Source: an uncultured Lachnospiraceae bacterium (GTDB taxonomy: Bacteria > Bacillota > Clostridia > Lachnospirales > Lachnospiraceae). From it: 64,000 nt of DNA. A model generated the notes under the pieces. That model ran no database searches. It was not told the DNA's origin and was given only the letters and a program-made list of their open reading frames with translations. The stretch's first letter is position 1, and each line of letters begins with the position of its first letter. Positions 1-9,677 of the stretch are shown in pieces. Both the position numbers and the translations under genes were made by a program. Where the stretch lies: positions 26,316-90,315 of the forward strand of contig CAJUKA010000010.1 in assembly GCA_910586585.1 (NCBI GenBank), written 5' to 3'.

Positions 1-2
1 AA

Positions 3-380
3 GGGAACGGAAATGGTCAGGGACAAGGGAATGGACAAGGAAACGGTTCTGGTCAGGGACAAGGGAATGGACAGGGCAATGGACAAGGAAATGGACAAGG
101 TCGGGGAACCGGCAGCAGCAATACCCAGCATGATTATGTCAGTGTACCAAATGCGATTGCAGACAGTGGAAATCTCACAGGAAACGCCGTTAATCATGAG
201 TCTTCCGAATATTTTCGTGCCCAGAACGGATTGAGTTGGGAAGGAGAACATGTTTCTCATGAATCGGTGATTGGCAGTTATGAGCAAAACGCCTATGAAG
301 GAATTTCCCAAGGACGATATCCTAGTGGAATGGAAGACATTATAAAAGACTATTTTTCAAGCTTTAACGAACGTCGTTAG
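3..380 (+). CDS. C-terminal end of a Gly/Gln/Asn-rich protein (partial)
   Basis: The frame is open from the left edge to a TAG at 378-380, so only the last 125 residues are visible. The first 40 or so residues are an imperfect GNGQGQ-type repeat made of glycine, asparagine and glutamine. The rest is polar and ends in a short amphipathic stretch (IIKDYFSSFNERR). It lies about 50 bases upstream of the MoxR gene in the same direction, so it is probably an earlier member of that operon. I do not recognise the family. The repeat looks like a flexible linker or low-complexity tail of a larger, probably membrane-associated protein. The repetitive DNA also gives open frames in other phases, which I regard as shadows. 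Confidence 0.6.
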   Translation, partial: GNGNGQGQGNGQGNGSGQGQGNGQGNGQGNGQGRGTGSSNTQHDYVSVPNAIADSGNLTGNAVNHESSEYFRAQNGLSWEGEHVSHESVIGSYEQNAYEGISQGRYPSGMEDIIKDYFSSFNERR

Positions 381-432
381 CAGTATGATTATCGAATAAA
401 AGCGTGCAAAATTGCACAGAAATGAGGAAATT

Positions 433-1419
433 ATGGAAAACATGCAAAACAGTGCGGGAATTGATCCTTCATCTGTAGCACAGCAGATTGCTGCGTGTGA
501 AATGGAAATTCAAAAGGGAATGATTGGACAGCGTGAAATTATCCGCCAGGTTATGCTGGCGATGCTTACTGGAGGCAATGTTCTTTTGGAAGGTATGCCC
601 GGACTTGGAAAAACAAGGTTAGTCAGCACAATTGGCAAAGTTTTTGATTTGCCCTTCAAAAGAATTCAGTTTACGCCGGACTTGATGCCAAGTGATGTAA
701 CAGGTACTAATATTATTATCAAAAATGAAAAAGGAAGTTCTTTTTCTTTTGAGCGAGGCCCGATTTTTGCCAATTTGATTCTGGCAGATGAAATCAACCG
801 TGCCACGCCAAAAACACAGTCAGCACTATTGGAAGCAATGCAGGAACACACAGTAACTGTCGGCAATGACAGCCATATCCTTGCAGAACCTTTTTTTGTG
901 CTTGCGACACAAAATCCAATCGAAAACGAAGGCACCTATCCGCTTCCAGAAGCGCAGTTGGATCGCTTTATGTTCAAGATATTGGTACATTTTCCGTCAA
1001 AAGAAGAACTAAAAGACATCGTTGCGCTGACCGAGGGAATCCAGGAACCTGTTATCCAAAAAAAGATGGACGGTGAAGGGCTGATGGCGGCACGCGCGCT
1101 TGTGAATCAGATACCCATCGCAGATGCGGTCCTTGATTATCTGCTGGAAATCGTTATGGAAACACATGCACCCAATCCATATATTCGGGAAGGCGCAAGC
1201 CCAAGAGCCGCGCAGTCTCTGATTCGTGCTGCCAGGGCAAAAGCATTCTTGGAAGGACGCTTTAATGTTTCCTTTCAAGATGTGGAAGAAATGGCTTATC
1301 CTGTGCTCAGACACCGTATCATTTCCAGTTTTGATGCAATCAGTGAAGGGCTTAGCGAAGATCATATCATCAGGGAAATCCTGCTTAAAAAGAAAAGTAC
1401 CCTCATACAGGGAGGTTGA
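433..1419 (+). CDS. MoxR-family AAA+ ATPase
   Basis: AAA+ ATPase of the MoxR/RavA type, 328 residues. Walker A (GMPGLGKTR) is at residues 54-62, Walker B (LILADEINRA) near 115-124, and a sensor region (ATQNPIENEGTYPLPEAQLDRF, split here as ATQNPIENEG and TYPLPEAQLDRF) follows. MoxR proteins act as chaperones that mature or insert metal-binding or VWA-domain partners. The ATG at 433 is preferred over one at 412 because GAGG lies 5 bases upstream of it. The next gene encodes a DUF58 protein and starts two bases after this stop codon; a VWA membrane protein follows. That is the usual MoxR-DUF58-VWA arrangement. Confidence 0.93.
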   Translation: MENMQNSAGIDPSSVAQQIAACEMEIQKGMIGQREIIRQVMLAMLTGGNVLLEGMPGLGKTRLVSTIGKVFDLPFKRIQFTPDLMPSDVTGTNIIIKNEKGSSFSFERGPIFANLILADEINRATPKTQSALLEAMQEHTVTVGNDSHILAEPFFVLATQNPIENEGTYPLPEAQLDRFMFKILVHFPSKEELKDIVALTEGIQEPVIQKKMDGEGLMAARALVNQIPIADAVLDYLLEIVMETHAPNPYIREGASPRAAQSLIRAARAKAFLEGRFNVSFQDVEEMAYPVLRHRIISSFDAISEGLSEDHIIREILLKKKSTLIQGG

Positions 1420-1421
1420 GC

Positions 1422-2303
1422 ATGACAATTGACGCTGCATTTTTCGATAAATTATCGCGGCTTCGCCTTGCGATGGGACATAAGGCTTCCATGAATCTGA
1501 CTGGAAACCGAAAGTCTGTGCAAAAAGGGTCATCCATGGAGTTCTCAGATTTTCGAGAATATATGCCAGGCGACGATATCCGGCGCATCGACTGGAACGC
1601 CTATGGACGCCTAGACCGCTTCTATGTCAAGGAATATATGGAAGAAAAGGAAGCCGTTGTCTCTATATTGATTGACACGAGCGCTTCTATGGATTATGGA
1701 GCAAACAAAAAAAGCGATCTCGCCTGTCTGCTTGCCGCTGCATTTGCTTATCTTGGAATCAATAATATGGATCGGGTGTGGCTCTATGACATGCAAAAAA
1801 TGCAGTCGCCATTTTCGGCAAGCGGCGGAAAACGCGCATTATCCCAAATCACTACATGGCTGGAACAGCTTTCCTTTGATGGTATTGTAGCGATTGATGA
1901 AGTCATCAGACAACTTCCTGCAAAAGGTCCAGGCATTACAATTCTTATCAGTGATTTCCTGCAGGAATCTTTGCTGGACCACACACAGGAAACACTTGGA
2001 AAACTGCTGCGTTTTCTGGATTATAGGAAGCAAAAAGCGATTCTTTTGCAGGTATTGGCTGCAGAAGAACTTTCTGTAGAGCTTACTGGAACACGAAACC
2101 TGATCGATATGGAAAATCAAAGTACGCTGCGCCTTACATTAGATACCAAAAGCATACAAGCATATGAGAAAGCTCTACAGGAATTTTTGACCCAGATTGG
2201 CAGCATCAGTGCCAAAACAGGTGCATTCCACGCAGTATGCAGTACAAAAACAGATATTTATCAATTGATTTTTCAGGATTTAAAGGGGTTATATGATATT
2301 TGA
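1422..2303 (+). CDS. DUF58 / VWA-like protein
   Basis: A 293-residue DUF58 protein. The family core is visible near residues 40-75: an FREYMPGDD-IRRIDWN block followed by a YVKEYMEEKEA segment. A VWA-type metal site (DTSAS) follows near residue 85. Family members are thought to be VWA partners of MoxR ATPases. The ATG at 1422 has GGAGG (1411-1415) six bases upstream; a TTG at 1416 is in frame but too close to that site. The RBS lies inside the end of the MoxR gene, and this gene's own end overlaps the next one by 11 bases, so the three genes are translationally coupled. Confidence 0.9.
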   Translation: MTIDAAFFDKLSRLRLAMGHKASMNLTGNRKSVQKGSSMEFSDFREYMPGDDIRRIDWNAYGRLDRFYVKEYMEEKEAVVSILIDTSASMDYGANKKSDLACLLAAAFAYLGINNMDRVWLYDMQKMQSPFSASGGKRALSQITTWLEQLSFDGIVAIDEVIRQLPAKGPGITILISDFLQESLLDHTQETLGKLLRFLDYRKQKAILLQVLAAEELSVELTGTRNLIDMENQSTLRLTLDTKSIQAYEKALQEFLTQIGSISAKTGAFHAVCSTKTDIYQLIFQDLKGLYDI

Positions 2304-5300
2304 AAGCCTATGGCCGCTGTTCTTTCTGGCAGCGGTTCCGATTATCATTATTTTATATTTATTAAAACCAAAAGGAGTCGATTATCGAATCTCTTCCAAT
2401 CTTCTCTGGCAAAATCTGCTCAAAAATGAACAGTCCCGCACCTTTTTTGAAAAGTTTGTACACAACATTTTAATGTATCTGCAAATTTTGATAATTGCGC
2501 TTCTTGTTATCGCGCTGATGTCTCCATTGATTCAAAGAAACGGGCACAGCGGCGGCAGAAAGATTCTGTTATTGGATACCAGTGCAAGTATGCAGCACAT
2601 CGGCGCTGACGGCAAAAGCCGGCTTGCGCAGTCAGTTGAGCAGGCGTGCAGCTTTGTCGAGACCGCAGAAAATACCCAGTTTTCTATTGTGACCACCGAC
2701 GCCGCTGGTACGAAGCTATTGGCAGTAGATACTTCTGACAAAAACAGCCTGCTGCAAATGCTGCGCAGTATTACATGCAGCGACAGCGGCGGTTCATTGG
2801 TACAGGCACAGAGCGTTCTTGATACCTTGATGGAAGATACTTCACATCGCACAGCAGATTTGATAGTTTACACAGACGGAAGCGGAGCTTCTGCGTTTGA
2901 GGAACTACGCGGTGCAGCACAAAAGGAACTTTATGTGGCAGGCAGCCCAGTTTCCAATGCCGCCAATGAATATACCGCGTTTACCAAAAGAGACGATGGT
3001 TCTTTTGATGTGATGGTAAGTGTGACAAATTACAGTGATACCGAAGCCTCTTTTGATGTCAGTTTATATGACAGCGACAATAAACTTCTTGCACTACAGC
3101 AAATGCACCTTGCACCTTCCGCCAATTCTATGTGTCTGTTTGAACAGATAAATTGGAATGGAGAAACACTTCTCTCCCGCCTTGGCGGCATCACTTTTGC
3201 AGACGGCGCAGCCGACAGCCTAGAAAGCGACAATACCTCATGGGCTGTCAAAAACAAACAGAACCTTATGAACGGACTGCTTATCGGCGATGGCAATACC
3301 TTTTTTGAAAAGGCTTATCATGCGGTTACTGGTTCAAGCATTACCAAATCACAGACTGATGCTCCGGCAGAAGATACAACCCTCAATACATTGATGCAAA
3401 CTCCAATGAAGGAGAGCGGCTACAACGTTATTATTTATGATGCAGGCGAAATGCCGCAAAACTCTGAGATAAACCATCTGATTTTTGGCAATGCAGGACT
3501 TGAAACAACTGAAACCTTAAAAAACGTTGTGTTGGACATGACAGACTGTGATCTTACTTCTGGTTTATCTGGGTTTCAAATTGGAGTAAACACTGCCTAT
3601 TGTTTTACACTTCCAAAATGGGCTAAAAGTTTTTTGGAATATGACGGAAAGTGTGTCGGCTATTATGGAGAACAAAATGGCAGAAAAGAAATTGTCGTAG
3701 GATTTGATATTCGAGAATCCGACTTCCCACTGCGGGCCGAATTTCCTATTTTTCTAGCAAACGCCATGATTTATTTATCCGATACCTCATGGCTGACCTC
3801 AAATGTTTACTATGCAGGTGAGGAAGTTGCCCTACAGCCCTGGGCAGAACTGGATAATACACCATTTGAGAGCCACCCAACCAAGGCTGGATTATATCAT
3901 CTTGGAAATGAAACTTATCAGGAAAATTATGTAGTGCGCTTTCAGACTTCCACAGAATCTGACGGCAGACAAACAGCCGAATCTGTGAACAATTCCGACA
4001 ATCTGGAGATACAAAAGGTGAAGCAGACCATTCGAAATCTTTTTTTGCTGCTAGTACTTATCTTTATGGTCGTTGAGTGGATTGTTTATGTCCGGCAAAT
4101 GCGCTACCAGGGAAAGTTTTATCTGATTTTGAGAGGAACCTTGCTATTATGCGTACTTCTTGCAATTTTGGGTATACGAATTCACAAAGGAAGCAACCAG
4201 ATTGCCACTGTTTTTTTAGTGGATCTCTCCAACAGCAATGAAGAGCATTTAGAAGAAGCCGAAAAATATTTGCAGGAAACTATCAGCAAAATGCCATCTG
4301 GAAATGTATACGGCATTGTTACATTTGGAAAAAATACACTGGTAGAACAGTTTTTGACCTCCGAGAAGCATTATGGCGGACTGATGACACTACCGGAAAA
4401 GGCAGCAACCAATTTTGAAGATGCCATGTCCAAAGCACTCACACTGATTCCCGGAGAATACAGCAAACGTTTGGTTGTCCTCACAGACGGACGCGAAACC
4501 AGAGGCGATATTCACAATATGGCACAGGCGCTAACTGCCAGCCGGGCGGAATTTCTGACACTGCTTTATGAAAATGAAGAAACGCCTGATGCTTATATTG
4601 ATAATGTCTCTCTTCCATCGTATCTGCATCCTGGCGATAAATATTCGATTACGGTTTTGGTAGAAAGCAATTTTGATACCGACGCAGTTATCGCACTGTA
4701 TCGCGGAAGCAGCCAAACCGCCGCAAACAAGGTTCATCTCAACAAGGGAAGCAACCGTTTTGTATTTAGCGCGCAGATTGATGCAGATTTCGATAATGGC
4801 GCTACGGAAAATCTGCGTGTACAAGTGCAGGCCGAAGGAGATACCTGTCCGGAAAATGATTTCTTTAGTGCTTACTCTGTAGTGGAGTCGCCTCCTAAGA
4901 TTCTTGTTATTTCAGGCAAAAATGCGGATACGTCAAACCTTGCAGCCATACTTACTGCCGCCGGATGTGATTATAGTGTCGTTTCCACGCTCAACACACC
5001 AGACAATATCCAATCTATGCTAGAATACAAATCTATCATTATGGTTGATACCTATATTGATGACCTTCCTTTTGGCTTTCTGCAGAATTTAGAGACTTAT
5101 GTGAAAGATTATGGATGCGGCTTTGTCTGCTGCGGCGGCGAAGACAGCTTTGCTTTGGGCGGCTACAGAGACACCGTCTTAGAAACTGTGCTTCCTGTTG
5201 ATATGCAGCTTCGCAGTGTAAATGAAATGCCTTCAATGGCTATGGTTATGGTTATCGATCATTCTGGCAGCATGATGGATACCAGTATTTCTAGTGCTAC

Positions 5301-6804
5301 CAATTTAGATATTGCCATCAAAGCTGCTACCGTCGCAGTCGATAATTTACAGGATACAGATTTTGTAGGCGTGCTGACTTTTGATGACAAATATAGCTGG
5401 CAAGTAGAACTTCAGCAGGCAAATAACAAATCAACCATCAAAGACAGTATTAAGCAAATCAATTCAGGAGGCGGCACCACAATCAAGCCTGCGCTTCAGG
5501 AAGCCTGCGATGTACTGTCAAAAAGCGAAGCATCTATCAAACATGTCGTGCTGCTTACAGACGGCATGGGCGAAACTACCAATTTCGCAGATGTTATAAA
5601 TGGATATTTAAGCAATGATATTACCCTCTCTACTGTAGCGGTCGGAACTGGATCGGACACAAAACTATTGGAACAACTAGCGGACAACTGCGGCGGAAGG
5701 TACTATTATTCGGACATCACAAGCGATATACCCAAAATTTTTGCCCAGGAAGTCTTTTTGGGAGGCGACAGTTTTATCCAAAATGGTGTATTTTCACTGG
5801 CAGTACAAAAAGGACATGAACTGACCGGAAATCTATTTCCTAATGGTTGGCCTGTCCTTTACGGCTATATTTCCGCAACCCCCAAAACAGCTTCCAGCCC
5901 AATTATTGTATCCAGTGAAAAAAATGATCCAATTCTGACAGTATGGCAGTATGGACTTGGTCGAACTGTAGCTTGGAACAGTGATGTCACAGGCAAGTGG
6001 AGCGGTGCTTTTGCCGGACAGGAGGACTATGTACAATTATGGAAGCGCATTGTTGATTATTCGACTGGAAACGCCAACATAGGAGAAGACAGCGTAAATG
6101 TTGTAACAGCAGGGGAACGGACGGAAGTGGCCTATCAGACAAATGAGTATGGCAGCCAAACAGAAATCTTGGTGACAATGATAGACCCAGAGGGAAACAC
6201 AACAGAAGAAAAACTGCATGCATCCGCACCTGGAAAATATACAGCAGAGCTATCCACGCCCCAAACAGGGCTATATCATTTCAATATACGACGCAATGAG
6301 GACGGTGAAATTCGAAACTATCTGACAACCGCAGCCGCTGTACAGTTTTCAGATGAATATAAATTTGATGTAAGCACCGCTTCTTATTTGGACTTTGTGA
6401 ATCAATATGGGCGAACCATCACCGATCAGGACTCTGTATGGACGCGAATTTCCACTGGCGCAAAAGAAAGTTATCCCTTGACAAATTGGCTGATTGCCTT
6501 TGCTGTCTGCCTGTTTGTGGCAGATGTGGCAATGCGGCGGTTTCAATATGTACCAAAGCTGAACGTTCTCAAGCCAAAAAAACAGAAAAAAGCGGTTTCT
6601 ACCCCAGCACCAAACACGCCTGAAGAAGTCCTTACAGAACCAGAGCATACCGCAGAAGACACTGTTGCATCCCAAACGCATTCTAAGCCCAAAAACATGA
6701 AAAAACCGAAGCCGCCAAAGAAATCAAAGCAGACACAACAAGTACTAGATACTTCCCAACTCTTAAAGAAAAAAGATGATCGCAACCTAGGTGGCGAGGA
6801 TTAA
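2293..6804 (+). CDS. Giant VWA-domain membrane protein (BatA-like fused to a VWA/GATase-like half)
   Basis: A 1503-residue membrane protein that appears to join two proteins usually encoded separately. The first half is BatA-like: two N-terminal membrane segments (about residues 5-25 and 58-80) and a VWA domain with DTSAS near 92. Two more membrane segments lie at about 578-630. The second half carries a degenerate VWA (DLSNSN near 640), a glutamine-amidotransferase-like domain (about 866-975), a third VWA with a full DHSGSMMD site near 985, a membrane segment near 1395-1415 and a Lys/Pro-rich tail. The reading frame is continuous. The ATG overlaps the DUF58 gene and has AAGGGG just upstream. 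The likely role is as the membrane partner of the MoxR/DUF58 pair; the specific function is unknown. Confidence 0.88.
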   Translation: MIFESLWPLFFLAAVPIIIILYLLKPKGVDYRISSNLLWQNLLKNEQSRTFFEKFVHNILMYLQILIIALLVIALMSPLIQRNGHSGGRKILLLDTSASMQHIGADGKSRLAQSVEQACSFVETAENTQFSIVTTDAAGTKLLAVDTSDKNSLLQMLRSITCSDSGGSLVQAQSVLDTLMEDTSHRTADLIVYTDGSGASAFEELRGAAQKELYVAGSPVSNAANEYTAFTKRDDGSFDVMVSVTNYSDTEASFDVSLYDSDNKLLALQQMHLAPSANSMCLFEQINWNGETLLSRLGGITFADGAADSLESDNTSWAVKNKQNLMNGLLIGDGNTFFEKAYHAVTGSSITKSQTDAPAEDTTLNTLMQTPMKESGYNVIIYDAGEMPQNSEINHLIFGNAGLETTETLKNVVLDMTDCDLTSGLSGFQIGVNTAYCFTLPKWAKSFLEYDGKCVGYYGEQNGRKEIVVGFDIRESDFPLRAEFPIFLANAMIYLSDTSWLTSNVYYAGEEVALQPWAELDNTPFESHPTKAGLYHLGNETYQENYVVRFQTSTESDGRQTAESVNNSDNLEIQKVKQTIRNLFLLLVLIFMVVEWIVYVRQMRYQGKFYLILRGTLLLCVLLAILGIRIHKGSNQIATVFLVDLSNSNEEHLEEAEKYLQETISKMPSGNVYGIVTFGKNTLVEQFLTSEKHYGGLMTLPEKAATNFEDAMSKALTLIPGEYSKRLVVLTDGRETRGDIHNMAQALTASRAEFLTLLYENEETPDAYIDNVSLPSYLHPGDKYSITVLVESNFDTDAVIALYRGSSQTAANKVHLNKGSNRFVFSAQIDADFDNGATENLRVQVQAEGDTCPENDFFSAYSVVESPPKILVISGKNADTSNLAAILTAAGCDYSVVSTLNTPDNIQSMLEYKSIIMVDTYIDDLPFGFLQNLETYVKDYGCGFVCCGGEDSFALGGYRDTVLETVLPVDMQLRSVNEMPSMAMVMVIDHSGSMMDTSISSATNLDIAIKAATVAVDNLQDTDFVGVLTFDDKYSWQVELQQANNKSTIKDSIKQINSGGGTTIKPALQEACDVLSKSEASIKHVVLLTDGMGETTNFADVINGYLSNDITLSTVAVGTGSDTKLLEQLADNCGGRYYYSDITSDIPKIFAQEVFLGGDSFIQNGVFSLAVQKGHELTGNLFPNGWPVLYGYISATPKTASSPIIVSSEKNDPILTVWQYGLGRTVAWNSDVTGKWSGAFAGQEDYVQLWKRIVDYSTGNANIGEDSVNVVTAGERTEVAYQTNEYGSQTEILVTMIDPEGNTTEEKLHASAPGKYTAELSTPQTGLYHFNIRRNEDGEIRNYLTTAAAVQFSDEYKFDVSTASYLDFVNQYGRTITDQDSVWTRISTGAKESYPLTNWLIAFAVCLFVADVAMRRFQYVPKLNVLKPKKQKKAVSTPAPNTPEEVLTEPEHTAEDTVASQTHSKPKNMKKPKPPKKSKQTQQVLDTSQLLKKKDDRNLGGED

Positions 6805-6818
6805 TATGGCAGAAAAAA

Positions 6819-6850
6819 GCAGAGGAAATAATATCCTCTGCTTTAAATTT
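6819..6850 (+). terminator. Intrinsic terminator of the MoxR operon
   Basis: Perfect 8-bp stem GCAGAGGA (6819-6826) with TCCTCTGC (6834-6841), a 7-base loop and an immediate T-rich tail. It lies 15 bases after the VWA gene stop. Confidence 0.85.
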
Positions 6851-7340
6851 GTCAGAATATTCAGAAAAAACTATACATAATAACTGAAAGAATCTAGTAA
6901 GAACGACAGTATTGAAAAAATATCAAAAAATGGGTTGAAAAGCCTGAAAATAAGTGTTAAGATACAATTACAACAAAGGAAAGCCAAAGGAAAAACAAAA
7001 AGCTTTAAAGAAACAAATGGTAAAAAGCTTTGAACCGCATTTGTTACACAACAGATGCAAGCTTCGGATAACAGCAAACAATCTCAATAGAGCAGATGTT
7101 TCGGAAAGGAGAGGATTCCATTGGCAAATGTAAAAACCTAACCCCAATAAAGTAAAAAACACTTAACAGATATGAAAAAGAGTATGCTGGTAACAAAATA
7201 CTTGTACAGCAAATATAAGGTTAAGAAATTGTTTTTACAGTATATGTGGGAAAGGAACCAAAACAGTAACTAGTAAATTTGGAGTGTGGCATGAAAGGGT
7301 GCCAAGAAAGAGGAGAAAATTGAATATAGAAATAAATTAA
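6851..7340. other. Long intergenic stretch with no gene
   Basis: A-rich sequence between the MoxR operon terminator and the chemoreceptor gene. I see no open frame with both a plausible start and coding character. At 7106-7125 there is a good AAAGGAGAGG site followed by a TTG frame that stops after six codons, which may be the remnant of a lost gene. Confidence 0.5.
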
Positions 7341-7392
7341 AGCGGTCGTTGTATCATTCTAAGAAAGGAAAAAAGAAGATATAACGGCCGCT
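7341..7392 (-). terminator. Probable terminator of the chemoreceptor gene
   Basis: Ten-base arms AGCGGTCGTT (7341-7350) and AACGGCCGCT (7383-7392) pair with one G-T. Read on the minus strand the stem is followed by a T-rich tract (TTTAATTTATTTC). The 32-base loop is long for a terminator. Confidence 0.5.
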
Positions 7393-7428
7393 GATATTGT
7401 TTATTTTTCTTTGATTTACAGCAAATAT

Positions 7429-8862
7429 TTATTCGAAAATTCGGACATGCTCTTTGGATAAAGATTCAATTATCTGACTTAGCACATGGAAATCAGAAAG
7501 CAAATCTTTTGAAAACAGCTCTGCTCTTTCATAGATCTGCTGCAGTTCTCCAACCCGGTTAGACCGAACCGCAGATATCATTTCTGTTCCAAAAGCATGA
7601 AACGTTTTATGTTTGTCGCCAATTCTTTTCCAAATTTCCAGTACCTGTGAATTTAGCGGTTTAAAAGTATAATAAAAATGTCCAAATCCGCATCTGGTAC
7701 AATCTGTCTGAAGCACTTTTAGTTCTTTGGTTTGTGCAATTTCTTTCAGGATATTGAGCCAATTTTTATGCGCCTCAATTGCCCCCGTCAGACAATTTAA
7801 CAAAACTTGATTATCCAGCATATAAAATGCATCCTGCGCCATAGAACCCATTATTTTGGTAGATTCGTCCAAATGTTTTTCGATGGTCTTGGACGGTTCT
7901 ACCAAGTCTGCAATCGCTTGACTCGAAAGCGCTAGGGAATCAGAATTTTCCTTCAGACTTTGGCATTGCTCATTTACATATTTCATCTGGTGATCCAGTT
8001 CATTCATAGAACTGCTGATTTCCTCACTCACCGCCGCCAGGGAAGAAACAGAATCTGTAATATGATTCATTCCAGAACGGTTATTTCCAGTTAGTTTCCA
8101 CACATTCTGAATATTACTATTAATATGTTCCAGTTCTGATACTGTAATATCGACGCTCTCCGAACTTTTTTGGGAAGCCTCTTGTATGCTGGCCAAAAAA
8201 GCATCCATTCTCCCAGTTAGTGATTTTGTTTCGTTTGCAAGCTCACGGATTTCCTCCGCAACCACAGTAAACCCTCTGCCTGCATCTCCTGCACGGGCAG
8301 CCTCGATAGATGCATTTAGCGCCAAAAGATTCGTTTGGGAAGAAATCGAATTAATCGCTCTGACAGCCTCATTCACATCTTGAATCACAGCAATCAGCCC
8401 TTGAATATCTGCCTTCATATCCTTTGCATTTGAAATAGCGGATGTGGACAGCTCAGTAATCGTCGTTAATTCTTTTTCGCTATTATGAATATCTTCCATT
8501 ATTTGGGAGGATTGGTTTGAAACCTCGATAATCGCTGCTGTCAGACTTTCATGTGCTCTTGAAACCTCCGAAGCAATCGTTCCTGTTGATCCTGCCGATT
8601 TGCTGATCGTATCCACAGAAGCAGAAATAGATGTATTGACCTGTTCAACTGTTGCAGCATTTGTCTCTAAAGTCAAGTCCATCGCACTCATATGTATCAA
8701 AGCGTCCATCGTTTTTTTAACAGCCTGCTCAAATTCCTTTCTCCCGCTGATAAGTCGTTTATGAATATTGTTCAACTCTCCATTTGTAGGTTGATACTGC
8801 ATTTCTACAAGTCTGGAAATCGATTCAATCGCAACATTCGAATCCCTCTTTCTCATTCTCAT
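7429..8862 (-). CDS. Soluble methyl-accepting chemotaxis protein with C-terminal CZB domain
   Basis: A 477-residue chemoreceptor with no membrane segment, so probably cytoplasmic. The signalling hairpin tip (RAGDAGRGFTVVAEEIREL) is near residue 195 and is flanked by long coiled-coil helices. The C-terminal third is a chemoreceptor zinc-binding (CZB) domain: HKNW, then CTRCGFGHF, then HKTFH. CZB domains bind zinc and have been linked to sensing of oxidants and zinc. I start the gene at 8862 because AAAGGA lies 9 bases upstream; an ATG six codons earlier has no ribosome site. The Fur-family regulator gene lies 27 bases upstream, so the two may be cotranscribed, which would suit a redox or metal-sensing role. 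Confidence 0.88.
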   Translation of the reverse strand: MRMRKRDSNVAIESISRLVEMQYQPTNGELNNIHKRLISGRKEFEQAVKKTMDALIHMSAMDLTLETNAATVEQVNTSISASVDTISKSAGSTGTIASEVSRAHESLTAAIIEVSNQSSQIMEDIHNSEKELTTITELSTSAISNAKDMKADIQGLIAVIQDVNEAVRAINSISSQTNLLALNASIEAARAGDAGRGFTVVAEEIRELANETKSLTGRMDAFLASIQEASQKSSESVDITVSELEHINSNIQNVWKLTGNNRSGMNHITDSVSSLAAVSEEISSSMNELDHQMKYVNEQCQSLKENSDSLALSSQAIADLVEPSKTIEKHLDESTKIMGSMAQDAFYMLDNQVLLNCLTGAIEAHKNWLNILKEIAQTKELKVLQTDCTRCGFGHFYYTFKPLNSQVLEIWKRIGDKHKTFHAFGTEMISAVRSNRVGELQQIYERAELFSKDLLSDFHVLSQIIESLSKEHVRIFE

Positions 8863-8889
8863 AGTTATTTGTCCTTTCATTATTTTACT

Positions 8890-9282
8890 TTATTTTTGCT
8901 CCCTGCTGCCAGAATGCATCTTTTTTCGGCATTCTTCACAAATATAATTAATCTTTAAATCATAAGAAAGCATTGGCACACCTAATTGTTTTTGGATACT
9001 CTCTGTCAAATCCTGCAGTGTGATATCTGTTAATTTTCCACATTTTCTGCATACTAAATGATCATGCTGTATCATTTTGTCATAACAATCTGGGTGTCCC
9101 TCAACAGATACTTTTCGAATCAGCCCCTCTTTATACAAAAATGATAAATTGTTGTAAACAGTAGCAAGAACTACCTTTTTATTTTTTTCTTTGAGAAGCA
9201 GATAAATCTGTTCTGCTGTCAAATGATTTACTGAGTCGTTAATAATTTCCAAAATGTATTTCGCATTTTTTGTCACATTCAT
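8890..9282 (-). CDS. Fur-family metalloregulator, PerR-like
   Basis: A 130-residue Fur/PerR/Zur repressor. The N-terminal winged helix contains TAEQIYLLL and the recognition region VVLATVYNNLSFLYKEGLI. The regulatory site includes HDHLVCRKCGK, and a second Cys pair (CEEC) near the C-terminus gives the CxxC...CxxC structural zinc site. The start at 9282 has GGAGG four bases upstream; a start 12 codons earlier lacks one. A near-ideal promoter overlapping a perfect inverted repeat lies just upstream, which suggests autoregulation. PerR is my best guess, from its position beside a CZB receptor and iron-sulfur redox genes; Fur or Zur cannot be excluded. Confidence 0.88.
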   Translation of the reverse strand: MNVTKNAKYILEIINDSVNHLTAEQIYLLLKEKNKKVVLATVYNNLSFLYKEGLIRKVSVEGHPDCYDKMIQHDHLVCRKCGKLTDITLQDLTESIQKQLGVPMLSYDLKINYICEECRKKMHSGSREQK

Positions 9283-9388
9283 CCTCCATGTCAGAGCAGT
9301 TTGCTGCGGTCTAGGCATGTTTGAGGCTCTGGCTCAAACTGCCAATTGAAAACTAAGTACAGTCCACACAAGTAAAGTTTAGAGTTTT

Positions 9389-9429
9389 TAGAATTAAAAT
9401 AATTCTAGCATCTTAACAAAAATTGTCAA
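9389..9429 (-). promoter_or_regulatory. Promoter and operator of the Fur-family gene
   Basis: On the minus strand, TTGACA (9424-9429), a 16-base spacer and TAGAAT (9402-9407). A perfect 8-bp inverted repeat, TAGAATTA (9389-9396) and TAATTCTA (9400-9407), covers the -10 element. This resembles Fur/PerR box architecture and predicts autorepression. Confidence 0.75.
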
Positions 9430-9458
9430 TACCGTTTCAAAAAACGGTGGAAAAAATT

Positions 9459-9517
9459 GTAACAGTTCATGAAATAACGTTGAGGTTGAAGTGTATCAAG
9501 TCATCGCGCAGCGATTT
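9459..9517. repeat. Degenerate copy of the GTAACAGTTCA repeat element
   Basis: GTAACAGTTCA at 9459-9469 is followed by a GTGTATCAAG segment and a small hairpin, ATCGC (9503-9507) with GCGAT (9511-9515). The same order of parts occurs between gyrB and gyrA (42460-42597), where the hairpin is CCAC/GTGG. The paired bases differ on both arms but still pair, so the fold seems to be conserved. The rest of 9283-9600 holds only the promoter described above. Confidence 0.5.
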
Positions 9518-9600
9518 AAAATAAAGAGAATACATAACAATTGTTTAGCTTTTATTAATTTGATAAACTCAATCTGTGCATTCGCAATTTCCTATAAAGT

Positions 9601-9637
9601 AAAAAAAACGAGCAGGGAAGGCTATGCTTCCCTACTC
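9601..9637 (-). terminator. Terminator of the aldo/keto reductase gene
   Basis: The arms GAGCAGGGAAG (9610-9620) and CTTCCCTACTC (9627-9637) pair with one mismatch. On the minus strand the stem is followed by eight T residues (A run at 9601-9608). It belongs to the GAGTAGGG hairpin family seen elsewhere in the window. Confidence 0.85.
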
Positions 9638-9677
9638 AGCGCGCTCAATCAGCCAAAATTAATATGTTGTTGATTTT

